From the NCBI RefSeq assembly GCF_040564635.1, contig NZ_CP159837.1:5629001-5693000 (forward strand): a DNA stretch of 64,000 bases, in the 5' to 3' direction. Positions 56,581-64,000 of the stretch are shown piece by piece (positions within the stretch are counted from its first letter, which is position 1; every line of letters starts with the position of its first letter). The notes under the pieces were generated by a model. It was not told the DNA's origin. It ran no database searches and worked only from the letters and a program-made list of their open reading frames with translations. A program made the translations under genes and the position numbers. Source of the stretch: Planktothricoides raciborskii GIHE-MW2. Lineage in GTDB: Bacteria; Cyanobacteriota; Cyanobacteriia; Cyanobacteriales; Laspinemataceae.

Positions 56581-56795
56581 CCTTTGTGACCTTTGTGCCT
56601 TCGTGGTAAAATAAATATAAAACCACAAAGACACAAAGAACACGAAGGAAAAACCCTTTGTGTCCTTTGTGCCTTTGTGGTAAAATAAATATAAAACCAC
56701 AAAGACACAAAGAACACGAATAAAAAACCCTTTGTGTCCTTTGTGCCTTCGTGGTAAAATAAATATAAAACCACAAAGACACAAAGAACACGAAG
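56581..56795. repeat. Three ACCACAAAG hairpin units after the methylase gene
   Basis: Three units of about 74 bp follow the stop codon at once. Each is an inverted pair around AAAATAAATATAAA. The internal copies are nearly identical, which points to recent tandem duplication. Confidence 0.93.
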
Positions 56796-56827
56796 AAAGT
56801 CCTATTCGTAAAATAAATACATCTATT

Positions 56828-57121
56828 ATGAGTCCAGAAATTGAAGCCGCGATCGCGGCTATTGAAAAGTTATCTCCCCAAGAACGGCAACAAATTTTGC
56901 AAATGTTGCTGGAAAGCCAACAACCCAATCTCGAAAAACTTAGCGATCGCTTTTGGCAAGGATTTGCTTTGCATGAGTTAATAGAATCTCAAAAACCAAT
57001 AACAGTAAATCAGCCCCAAGAACTCCGGGCATATTTTTGGCCAGAAGAAGAGTCTATTGATGATTTTTTAACTTTTATGAGAGAACAACGTCAAGGAACA
57101 TTAAGCAGTGATTTAAGTTAA
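56828..57121 (+). CDS. Antitoxin of a PIN toxin pair (VapB-like role)
   Basis: The 97-aa protein starts SPEIEAAIAAIEKLSPQERQ, an amphipathic helix that closely resembles in layout the start of the 75-aa antitoxin at 57830. It ends one base before the PIN gene, and position and size mark it as the antitoxin. I see no clear AbrB, RHH or Phd fold; the C-terminal acidic part (WPEEESIDDFLTFMREQR) probably wraps the toxin. A longer frame runs back into the repeat, but ATG 56828 is the likely start. Confidence 0.72.
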   Translation: MSPEIEAAIAAIEKLSPQERQQILQMLLESQQPNLEKLSDRFWQGFALHELIESQKPITVNQPQELRAYFWPEEESIDDFLTFMREQRQGTLSSDLS

Positions 57122-57122
57122 A

Positions 57123-57521
57123 ATGGGTGTGATACTAATCGATACTGATATTACTTCTTTTATTTTCAAGGGTAGTAATTACGCTGACCCTTATCTACCG
57201 CTTTTGCCCGGTCATCAGTTAGCCCTTTCATTTATGACAGTTGCCGAACTATTTCAATGGGCAATTCTGCATCATTGGGGCGATCGGCGTCTCGCACAAT
57301 TAGAGGAATATCTATTAAATTACTTGGTGATTCCAACGGATCTACCTCTTTGTCGGCAATGGGCAAAAGTTCGGGGCGATCGACAAAGTATTGGACGGCC
57401 AATTTCGCCTCAAGATGCTTGGATTGCCGCTACTGCTTTGCGTCATAACTTACCCCTTGTCACCCATAATGTAAAAGATTTTCTAGACATTCCTAATCTC
57501 CAATTACTTACTCCTCCGTGA
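57123..57521 (+). CDS. vapC: VapC-type PIN-domain ribonuclease toxin
   Basis: The 132-aa protein has the four acidic positions of a PIN nuclease: LIDTDITSFI (first Asp), TVAELFQW (Glu), SPQDAWIAATAL (Asp) and the closing THNVKDF. VapC toxins cut tRNA or rRNA unless bound by antitoxin. It starts one base after the antitoxin stop, so translation is coupled. The TGA stop is formed in the first bases of the following repeat unit. Confidence 0.92.
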   Translation: MGVILIDTDITSFIFKGSNYADPYLPLLPGHQLALSFMTVAELFQWAILHHWGDRRLAQLEEYLLNYLVIPTDLPLCRQWAKVRGDRQSIGRPISPQDAWIAATALRHNLPLVTHNVKDFLDIPNLQLLTPP

Positions 57522-57799
57522 CCTTTGTGCCTTCGTGGTGATAAAATATAAAACCACAAAGACACAAAGAACACGAAGAAAAAACCCTTTGTGTCCTTTG
57601 TGCCTTCGTGGTAAAATAAATATAAAACCACAAAGACACAAAGAACACGAAGGAAAAACCCTTTGTGACCTTTGTGCCTTCGTGGTAAAATAAATATAAA
57701 ACCACAAAGACACAAAGAACACGAAGGAAAAACCCTTTGTGACCTTTGTGCCTTCGTGGTAAAATAAATATAAAACCACAAAGACACAAAGAACACGAA
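57519..57799. repeat. Four ACCACAAAG hairpin units between the two toxin-antitoxin pairs
   Basis: This is the longest array in the window, four units of about 70 bp with alternating arms. The first bases include the stop codon of the upstream PIN gene. The array ends 30 bp before the next antitoxin start. Confidence 0.93.
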
Positions 57800-57829
57800 T
57801 AAATTAAATAAATTACTAAAGGATAAAAT

Positions 57830-58057
57830 ATGAATACTCAGTTAGTTGATTCGATTATTCAAGTGATTCAGGCATTACCCCAAGCCGAACGAAAAATGCT
57901 GATCGACCAACTTAATCGCATGGTAGAATCTGACACAAACTCTATTAATGAAGATGCCTGGGAAGTTTGGCGATCGCTAGGGGATGATGCCGTGGCAGGG
58001 CGGTTAGAAAATACTTCTATCTACCATGATAAATATCTCTATTCTCAGGAGCAATAA
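57830..58057 (+). CDS. Antitoxin of the second PIN toxin pair
   Basis: The 75-aa protein begins NTQLVDSIIQVIQALPQAER, an amphipathic helix like that of the first antitoxin, followed by a polar acidic tail (INEDAWEVWRSLGDDAVAG). It lies 8 bp before the PIN gene. The DNA-binding part is not recognisable. The similarity in shape to the first antitoxin suggests the same antitoxin class. Confidence 0.72.
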   Translation: MNTQLVDSIIQVIQALPQAERKMLIDQLNRMVESDTNSINEDAWEVWRSLGDDAVAGRLENTSIYHDKYLYSQEQ

Positions 58058-58065
58058 AAAAATTA

Positions 58066-58482
58066 ATGAAAAAAATATTTGTAGATACAAGTGCTTTTGC
58101 TGCCCTAGCTGACAAAAATGATGATAATCATATCAAAGCGGTAGAATTTAATCGTCAAGTTAAGGGAATTATTCTCGTGACTAGCAATTATATTTTAGAT
58201 GAGCTTTATACTTTGTTGCTGATGAATGTTGGGTACGACCCAACGGTAAAATTTAAAGCCAAGCTGGATATACTCATTGCTCATAACCTATTACAAATTG
58301 TCTGGATTTTCCCAGAAATTAACCGAAAAACTTGGCAAATATTCGAGCAATTCAATAGAGATAAGCAATGGTCTTTTACCGACTGTACCTCTTATGTAGT
58401 GATGAAAGAATCTGGAATTACTGAAGCATTTACTTTCGACCGCCATTTTTCGCAAATGGGCTTTATTCGTCGTCCTGATTAA
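58066..58482 (+). CDS. vapC: PIN-domain ribonuclease toxin (VapC-like)
   Basis: The 138-aa PIN protein has FVDTSAFAALAD (first Asp), YILDELYTLL (acidic pair), WSFTDCTSYVVM (third Asp) and TFDRHFSQMGF at the end. It belongs to a different subgroup from the first PIN toxin, closer to stand-alone COG2402-like PIN proteins. The upstream antitoxin and the flanking repeat arrays make it a second self-contained toxin-antitoxin cassette in the island. Confidence 0.92.
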   Translation: MKKIFVDTSAFAALADKNDDNHIKAVEFNRQVKGIILVTSNYILDELYTLLLMNVGYDPTVKFKAKLDILIAHNLLQIVWIFPEINRKTWQIFEQFNRDKQWSFTDCTSYVVMKESGITEAFTFDRHFSQMGFIRRPD

Positions 58483-58489
58483 CTTTTAA

Positions 58490-58630
58490 CCTTTGTGTCC
58501 TTTGTGTCTCTGTGGTAAAATAAATATAAAACCACAAAGACACAAAGAACACGAATAAAAAACCCTTTGTGTCCTTTGTGCCTTCGTGGTAAAATAAATA
58601 TAAAACCACAAAGACACAAAGAACACGAAG
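58490..58630. repeat. Two ACCACAAAG hairpin units before the DUF499 gene
   Basis: Two inverted units separate the second toxin-antitoxin pair from the DUF499 gene. They start 8 bp after the PIN stop. Confidence 0.93.
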
Positions 58631-58663
58631 AAGTCTAATTTAGTTTAATTCTCAAATACTATT

Positions 58664-61600
58664 ATGGCTATTACTAATTATGACCGAGTGACTAAGGCTT
58701 TGGCTTTACTCCAGGAAGGTGTTTATCCTTTTTTGGAACGTGAGATGAGAAGTCATTATGGCAGTCGTTGGTTGTCAGCGGCTTCCGCTTGTTTGCCGGA
58801 TAATTATTTGGGGCGAAAGCAGGATATTCAGGAGGTTTTGCGTCAGGATGTTTCCGCTTTGTTGATTGTGATGTGGGAACAGTGGAATAATGTTTTTAAG
58901 AGTGTTTTGGGGCGCAGCGAACGGAGTATTGTTAGCGAGTTACGGGATACTCGGAATGAGTGGGCCCATACGACTACTTTTTCTAGTGATGATGCTTATC
59001 GGGCTTTGGATAGTGTTGCCCGGTTGTTGTCGGCGGTTTCTGCCCCCCAAGCGGTGGCGGAAGTTGAACGGCATAAGAAGGAGTTGTTGCGAGTCCAGTT
59101 TGAGGAACAAGCCCGTTATCGGTCTCGACGGGCAGCAGTGATTCCGACGGAGGGGCAGCCCCAAGGGGGTTTGAGTCCTTGGCGTGAGGTGGTGACGCCC
59201 CATCGTGATGTGGCTTCCGGTCGGTTCCAGCAGGCGGAGTTTGCGGCAGATTTGTGGCAGGTGTATTTGGATGAGGGGAGTAATGAGTATCGCGACCCGA
59301 CGGAGTTTTATGGTCGGACTTATTTGACGGAAGGGTTAAAGCAACTTTTGGCGAATGCCCTACGGCGGTTGAGTGGTCAGGGTGGAGATCCGGTGATTTC
59401 TTTGCAGACGAATTTCGGCGGTGGGAAAACTCACGCGATGTTAGCCCTTTATCATTTGACTAATGCTTTGAAAATTTCCGATTTGCCGGGGATGGAGTCG
59501 ATTTTTCAGGATTTGGGTTTTCAGGAACCGCCCCAAGATGTGAATGTGGCGGTGTTGGTGGGGAATAAGTTACAGCCGAGTGGGATTGTTGGTTATAAGC
59601 CAGAACATGAGGGTCAAAGTCGCCCGGTGATTAATACGCTTTGGGGTGAGTTGGCTTGGCAGTTGGGTGGGGCGGAGGGTTATGAGTTGGTTCGCAAGGC
59701 GGATGAAACTTCGACTAATCCTGGGGATGCGTTGAAGGTTCTGTTTAATCGGTTTGCCCCTTGTTTGATTTTGATTGATGAGTGGGTGGCTTATGCGAGG
59801 CAGTTGCATGACCAGAGTGATATTGCCGGGGGCAGTTTTGAGACGCAGTTTACTTTTGCCCAAACTTTGAGTGAGTCGGCGAAGAATGCCGATCGCACTT
59901 TGTTGGTGGTGAGTATTCCCGCTTCTGATATTTCCGACCCTCATACGGGTCAAACTCGCAGCAATGATATTGAGACGGGAGGAGAACGGGGGAAGGAAGC
60001 CCTGGAACGGTTGAAGAATGCGATCGGGCGGGTGGAGTCCCCTTGGCGTCCCGCGACGGGTGAGGAGAGTTTTGAGATTGTCCGACGGCGGCTATTTCAA
60101 ACCAATACAGACCCGAATTTATTTGTGAAACGGGATGCGGTGGTTCGGGCTTTTGCCGAAATGTACCGCAACCAAAGTCAGGAGTTTCCCTCGGAATGTA
60201 AGGAACCGGATTATCAGCAGCGAATGAAAGCCGCTTATCCTATTCATCCCGAACTGTTCGATCGCCTCTATTCGGACTGGTCGAGTTTGGATAAGTTCCA
60301 ACGGACTCGCGGGGTGTTGTGTTTAATGGCGAAAGTGATTCATTCTCTGTGGGAACGCAATGATCAAAGTTTAATGATTATGCCAGCCCATGTAGCGATC
60401 GATGATGTCCAAGTGCAGTCGCAACTTAGTCGCTATTTAGAAGATAACTGGATTCCGGTAATTGAGAAAGATGTAGATGGGCCAAATTCCTTGCCCTTAA
60501 CTCTCGATCGCCAAAATCCCAACTTTGGCCGATATTCTGCTTGTCGTCGAGTGACGCGGACAATTTATATGGGGTCAGCCCCCACGTTGCGGGCGGCAAA
60601 TCGCGGCTTAGAAGACCGTCGGATTAAGTTAGGTTGCGTACAACCGGGAGAAAATCCGGCAGCGTTTGGGGATGCGTTGCGGCGGTTAAGCGACCAAGCG
60701 ACCTATATCTATTTAGATGGTAATCGCTATTGGGTTTCGACACAACCGAATGTGAACCGAACGGCGATCGAACGGACCAATCAATTATTAGAAGAAAACG
60801 AACGCTATAAGGTTGAGGCAGAAATCGTCAGACGGCTGAAAAAAGATAAGTCCAAAGGTGAATTTAGTGCGGTATTAATAGCCCCAGAATCTACCGCTGA
60901 TATTGCGGACGATGCCAACAATTTGGGGGTGCGGTTGGTGATTTTGGGGCCGCAATATCCCCATAGTCGGAATAATCCAGAAAGTAAGGGGCAAAAATGG
61001 GCGGAAGACGCTTTACACCATAAAGGAAATAGCCCCCGGTTTTATAAGAATACGCTGCTATTTTTAGCTGCCGATAGCAATAAAATTGAGAATTTAGCCC
61101 GGAATGTGGCGCAATATCTGGCTTGGGAGGCGATCGTTGAAGATAAGAAGATTTTAAACCTAGATGCTTTCCAAGAAAAGCAGGCGATTAATAAAAAAGA
61201 GCAGTCAGATAAAGATGTAGCGGTGATTCTGCTGGATACTTATCAATGGTTGCTGGTGCCGACGCAAGAGTTAAGAATAGAGGAAAGAGAAGATAGTAAA
61301 GCGGAAAATAGTCTCTCTCCTATCTCTTCTATTATCTCGCCGATTGAATGGAAAGAAACCCGCTTGCAAGTGCAAGGTTCTCTGGTAGAAACTGCTAGTA
61401 AAAAAGCCGAATATGAAAGTAATTTACTCACGACTTATGGCCCTAATCTTTTGCGGCTTGAAGTGTTAGATGAGATATTATGGCGCGAACGATATCATCT
61501 TGACCTAAGCAGCTTGTGGGACTATTTGACCCGCTATTTATATTTACCCCGGTTAAAGGATAAATCGGTTCTTTTAGAATGTATTCAAAAAGGGGTAAAT

Positions 61601-62125
61601 GTGATTAATTGGGCGGATCACTTTGCATTTGCCACAGGTTTTGATGAGGTCAAGGGCGAATATATCGGGTTACAATTTGGCACTGCAATTACTCCTAGTA
61701 TTAGCCCAAATAGCCTGATTGTCAAACCGGAAATTGCCCAAAGACAAATCGATGCGGCACAGGCGGCAAAAGCATCTAATAGTCCCAGTATTTCAAAATG
61801 TGCCGCAAAAGGTGGGGCAGATCAAACATCAGGAACTAGCGAAAAAACCGACGCTAATGATGATAGCATAAAGCCACCAGAAAAGCAACCCCCCCGCCGA
61901 TTTCATGGCAGTGTGGAAATCGACCCGATGCGGATTAATCGAGATGTAAGTGCGATCGCTAATGAAATCATCCAACACTTGACAGCTTTAACAGGGGCAA
62001 AGGTAAAAATTACCTTAGAAATTTCAGCGGATATCCCCGAAGGAGCACCAGATAATATTGTCAGAACGGTGACAGAAAATTGCCTAACTTTGAAATTTAA
62101 ACATCAATCTTTTGAGTCAGAGTAA
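58664..62125 (+). CDS. HEPN-DUF499 ATPase (COG1483 type)
   Basis: The 1153-aa protein begins with a Swt1-type HEPN region (about 1-135). Its RDTRNEWAH segment (about 94-102) fits the R-x4-6-H ribonuclease motif. DUF499 follows with a P-loop NFGGGKTHAM (about 249-258) and Walker B CLILIDEWVAYARQL. In other genomes DUF499 ATPases sit beside DUF1156 methylases and SNF2 helicases in defence islands. Here the three are together, with toxin-antitoxin pairs between. A role as the NTP-driven effector, with HEPN as RNase, is inferred. The C-terminal Lys/Pro-rich linker (about 1035-1080) precedes a small terminal domain. Confidence 0.88.
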   Translation: MAITNYDRVTKALALLQEGVYPFLEREMRSHYGSRWLSAASACLPDNYLGRKQDIQEVLRQDVSALLIVMWEQWNNVFKSVLGRSERSIVSELRDTRNEWAHTTTFSSDDAYRALDSVARLLSAVSAPQAVAEVERHKKELLRVQFEEQARYRSRRAAVIPTEGQPQGGLSPWREVVTPHRDVASGRFQQAEFAADLWQVYLDEGSNEYRDPTEFYGRTYLTEGLKQLLANALRRLSGQGGDPVISLQTNFGGGKTHAMLALYHLTNALKISDLPGMESIFQDLGFQEPPQDVNVAVLVGNKLQPSGIVGYKPEHEGQSRPVINTLWGELAWQLGGAEGYELVRKADETSTNPGDALKVLFNRFAPCLILIDEWVAYARQLHDQSDIAGGSFETQFTFAQTLSESAKNADRTLLVVSIPASDISDPHTGQTRSNDIETGGERGKEALERLKNAIGRVESPWRPATGEESFEIVRRRLFQTNTDPNLFVKRDAVVRAFAEMYRNQSQEFPSECKEPDYQQRMKAAYPIHPELFDRLYSDWSSLDKFQRTRGVLCLMAKVIHSLWERNDQSLMIMPAHVAIDDVQVQSQLSRYLEDNWIPVIEKDVDGPNSLPLTLDRQNPNFGRYSACRRVTRTIYMGSAPTLRAANRGLEDRRIKLGCVQPGENPAAFGDALRRLSDQATYIYLDGNRYWVSTQPNVNRTAIERTNQLLEENERYKVEAEIVRRLKKDKSKGEFSAVLIAPESTADIADDANNLGVRLVILGPQYPHSRNNPESKGQKWAEDALHHKGNSPRFYKNTLLFLAADSNKIENLARNVAQYLAWEAIVEDKKILNLDAFQEKQAINKKEQSDKDVAVILLDTYQWLLVPTQELRIEEREDSKAENSLSPISSIISPIEWKETRLQVQGSLVETASKKAEYESNLLTTYGPNLLRLEVLDEILWRERYHLDLSSLWDYLTRYLYLPRLKDKSVLLECIQKGVNVINWADHFAFATGFDEVKGEYIGLQFGTAITPSISPNSLIVKPEIAQRQIDAAQAAKASNSPSISKCAAKGGADQTSGTSEKTDANDDSIKPPEKQPPRRFHGSVEIDPMRINRDVSAIANEIIQHLTALTGAKVKITLEISADIPEGAPDNIVRTVTENCLTLKFKHQSFESE

Positions 62126-62459
62126 ATAGATTTGAGGGAAAAAATAAGTAATTTAAACCACAGAGGCACAGAGAAACACAGAGGAGTTCGTCAATTTGTC
62201 TTTGTTTCTATGGGAATTACTGGCGGAATAATGGTCTTGCAACAGCGATAATTTCTGATGTTTTCGTAAAACAGGTGACAACCAACAACCACCTTGCCCT
62301 GAGTTTCGACCCTTCGACCCCACTCCCTTTGACTTCGCTCAGGACTCAACTTCCGCGAAGCGATGTCCTGAGTTCTGAGTCCTGAGCCCTGAACCCTGAG
62401 CCGGTCGGGATGCGAAGGGTCGAGATGCGAAGGGTCGAAGGGCAACCAACAACCAACAG
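62126..62459. repeat. Gap with a variant repeat arm and other inverted repeats
   Basis: ACCACAGAGGCACAGAGAAA at 62158-62177 is a divergent arm of the island's repeat family, without a partner. From 62300 to 62440 lie CGACCCTTCGA/TCGAAGGGTCG and CCTGAG-type repeats. An 84-codon minus frame across these has no protein character. Confidence 0.78.
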
Positions 62460-64000
62460 CTAATTATTGTCCTTCAAAGATAACAATTCTAAAGCATTAT
62501 TCACAAATAAAGTTTGCTGCGGGATGCCAATAGAAATACCGGATTGATCTAATCGGGTTTTTAATCGACGACGGCATTCTCGTCCCACAATCAAATGTTG
62601 TAAAGGCTTTACCTTTATCCAAACCCGAATCATCAACCCCGCATGATCCATACGGTCAATGCCTAAAAGTTCTGGAGGGGCAATAATTTTCTCGCGCCAT
62701 TCAGGTTCGTTGTAAATCTCATCAACCACTTCTTGAATTACCGCAAAAGCTTGATCGATATTTGTCTGATAAGACACATCCAAAGTCAGATCGACTCTAG
62801 CCCATTCTTTGGAAAGATTTTGGACAATGGTAATAGAACTGTTGGGAATTGTAATTAAGCGACCTTCTCCGTTTCTCAGTTGAGTGATGCGTAGATTCAT
62901 GTTCTCCACCAGTCCACCGACATCACCCACGGCAATCACATCGCCAACGGCATATTGGTCTTCTAATAAAACAAAAAACCCATTTATCGTATCTTTAATC
63001 ACATTTTGTGAACCCAAAGAAATAGCTAAACCTAAAATTCCGGCTCCAGCCAGCAACGGGCCAATATTAATCCCAATCACGGATAAACCGACGAAAATCC
63101 CTACAGTAATTAATAGGCCACTACTGAGATTTTTAAGCACTCTGGAAAACGTAGAAAATCTTAAAGCGAGGCGTTCAGAATTGTCAATCGATTTAAATTT
63201 TCTGTTTTCTAAAGCAGCAAAGAAGCGATCGATTGCCATTCGACCGATCCGAATCGCCAAATAAGTGGAAAGACCTGTAAATATTAGCTGTAAAGGAATT
63301 GGCAAAAGGGAAATAATTATAGGTTGTAACCAGCGGCTATAAGGAAATATGCCTAAAACAACATAAGTGCCAACTCCCAAAACTCCCCCTTGACCCAAAG
63401 GCACCAGCCCTTGTTGGATTTCGTTAAAATTTCGTTTTTGCAGTAGGGTAATCCGTTGTTGCAATAGAGGGTTTACTGCTTCAGAAGATTCTGAAAAATT
63501 TTCTAAAGAATCTAAATAATTTTCCGATGATTCCGAGATGTTGGTCTTGGTTTCAGTTTCTTTATCTGCGGTTTCTGGAGTAATTTTAATTTCAATTTTT
63601 TTATGGTCTTTTTGCAGTTTTTGCTGCATAGAAACCAGAGTCAAATTAGACAATATTATGATAAAAATTACTACCGCAGCGGACATGGCTTGTTTTTTAA
63701 GTGCTTCGGGTTGACGTTCTAACTCAGCGTTTTTTAAGGCTTGTTGAATTTCTTGAATCCATTGGTAGGCTAAGGTTTCTAAGTCAATGCCCTGAATTTC
63801 CGCATCGAGATTGGTAACGGTTAAAATATAAATGGGTTGGGGTTGATTTTGCCAAGAAACGTAAATAACTGGCAGACCATTAACCGTTTCATAGTAAACT
63901 TTAAGCGTGTTTGGCTCAAAATTGCTTTGAAGCACGGTTTTTAGATGATGTTCAATAATTTCTGTCCGATTGTTGGTTAAGGGAGCGATGGAAAATATGA
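62460..64000 (-). CDS. Mechanosensitive ion channel, MscS family (5' end outside window)
   Basis: The frame is open to the window edge. The sequence before the GTG at 63935 (IFSIAPLTNNRTEIIEHHL) continues the protein, so its true start lies beyond base 64000. The N-terminal part looks like a periplasmic domain, followed by membrane segments and the MscS pore helix with GAGILGLAISLGSQNVIKDT. The beta domain starts NGFFVLLEDQYAVGDVIAVG, and the C-terminal alpha-beta domain has GIDRMDHAGLMIRVWIKV. Such channels release ions upon membrane stretch. It is convergent with the defence island. Confidence 0.93.
   Translation of the reverse strand, partial: IFSIAPLTNNRTEIIEHHLKTVLQSNFEPNTLKVYYETVNGLPVIYVSWQNQPQPIYILTVTNLDAEIQGIDLETLAYQWIQEIQQALKNAELERQPEALKKQAMSAAVVIFIIILSNLTLVSMQQKLQKDHKKIEIKITPETADKETETKTNISESSENYLDSLENFSESSEAVNPLLQQRITLLQKRNFNEIQQGLVPLGQGGVLGVGTYVVLGIFPYSRWLQPIIISLLPIPLQLIFTGLSTYLAIRIGRMAIDRFFAALENRKFKSIDNSERLALRFSTFSRVLKNLSSGLLITVGIFVGLSVIGINIGPLLAGAGILGLAISLGSQNVIKDTINGFFVLLEDQYAVGDVIAVGDVGGLVENMNLRITQLRNGEGRLITIPNSSITIVQNLSKEWARVDLTLDVSYQTNIDQAFAVIQEVVDEIYNEPEWREKIIAPPELLGIDRMDHAGLMIRVWIKVKPLQHLIVGRECRRRLKTRLDQSGISIGIPQQTLFVNNALELLSLKDNN

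Noticed and set aside
56507..57796. Long minus-strand reading frames full of [23 protein letters not shown] peptides
   Set aside because: They are translations of the ACCACAAAG repeat arrays in three frames, overlap real plus-strand genes, and have no start signals. Proteins of this type in databases are probably the same artefact.
62191..62445. An 84-codon minus-strand frame before the MscS gene's end
   Set aside because: It is made of GGGTCGA and CCTGAG repeats read as protein.

Overview
The window reads as the chromosome of a filamentous, oscillatorian-type cyanobacterium. The evidence is dense GCGATCGC (HIP1) octamers throughout, a photosystem I subunit gene (psaM), a CURT1/CAAD-type thylakoid protein, cyanobacterial lineage-specific families (DUF928, DUF4168, secreted CHAT-TPR proteins, hemagglutinin-type exoproteins) and a very heavy load of short palindromic repeats. 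I see no rRNA, tRNA or CRISPR array. Species cannot be named from the sequence alone.

Layout. 1-1009: 5' part of an insertion sequence with a frameshifted DDE transposase. 1059-6371 (minus strand): two unknown small proteins, a HicAB-type toxin-antitoxin pair, and a three-gene vWA / MoxR ATPase / inactive-STAND cassette that matches the known vWA-MoxR-VMAP ternary conflict systems. 6485-10220: a small membrane protein, a four-unit palindromic repeat array, a coiled-coil membrane protein and a badly decayed HTH-NB-ARC STAND gene. 10383-19400: an HD-type phosphohydrolase, an alpha/beta hydrolase, a secreted M23 peptidase with a possible structured leader, a nested-palindrome MITE, a lipoprotein, aroA and a CAAD protein. 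19407-32565: a secreted-protein locus with DUF928, CHAT-TPR (carrying an in-frame stop), a 1.4-thousand-residue TPS exoprotein, a second CHAT-TPR protein and a ChW-repeat protein. 32833-48600: mostly housekeeping (mgtE, WD40, ABC exporter, hisG, response regulator, TPR, psaM, TerC, ndk, 2H phosphoesterase, holA), interrupted by a PAS pseudogene and MITEs. 48700-49400: gene remnants. 49611-62125: a plus-strand defence island with a SNF2 helicase-DUF3883, a GxxExxY protein, a DUF1156 adenine methylase, two PIN-type toxin-antitoxin pairs and a HEPN-DUF499 ATPase. 62460-64000: an MscS-type channel running off the window.

How parts work together. The vWA/MoxR/iSTAND trio is probably one sense-and-respond machine. 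The helicase, methylase and DUF499 ATPase are probably one modification-linked anti-phage system, with the toxin-antitoxin pairs embedded in it. The DUF928/CHAT/TPS genes look like a cell-surface module in which caspase-like CHAT proteases may act on or with the adhesin.

The most unusual theme is the behaviour of short inverted repeats. One family (ACCACAAAGACACAAAG and its complement) separates almost every gene of the defence island, supplies stop codons and a ribosome-binding site there, and also sits in frame inside the helicase and methylase genes. Other palindromes sit in frame in the TPS exoprotein, a CHAT gene and the NB-ARC pseudogene. One 88-bp MITE can be shown to have inserted into an older repeat, because an uninterrupted copy of that repeat lies 11 kb away.
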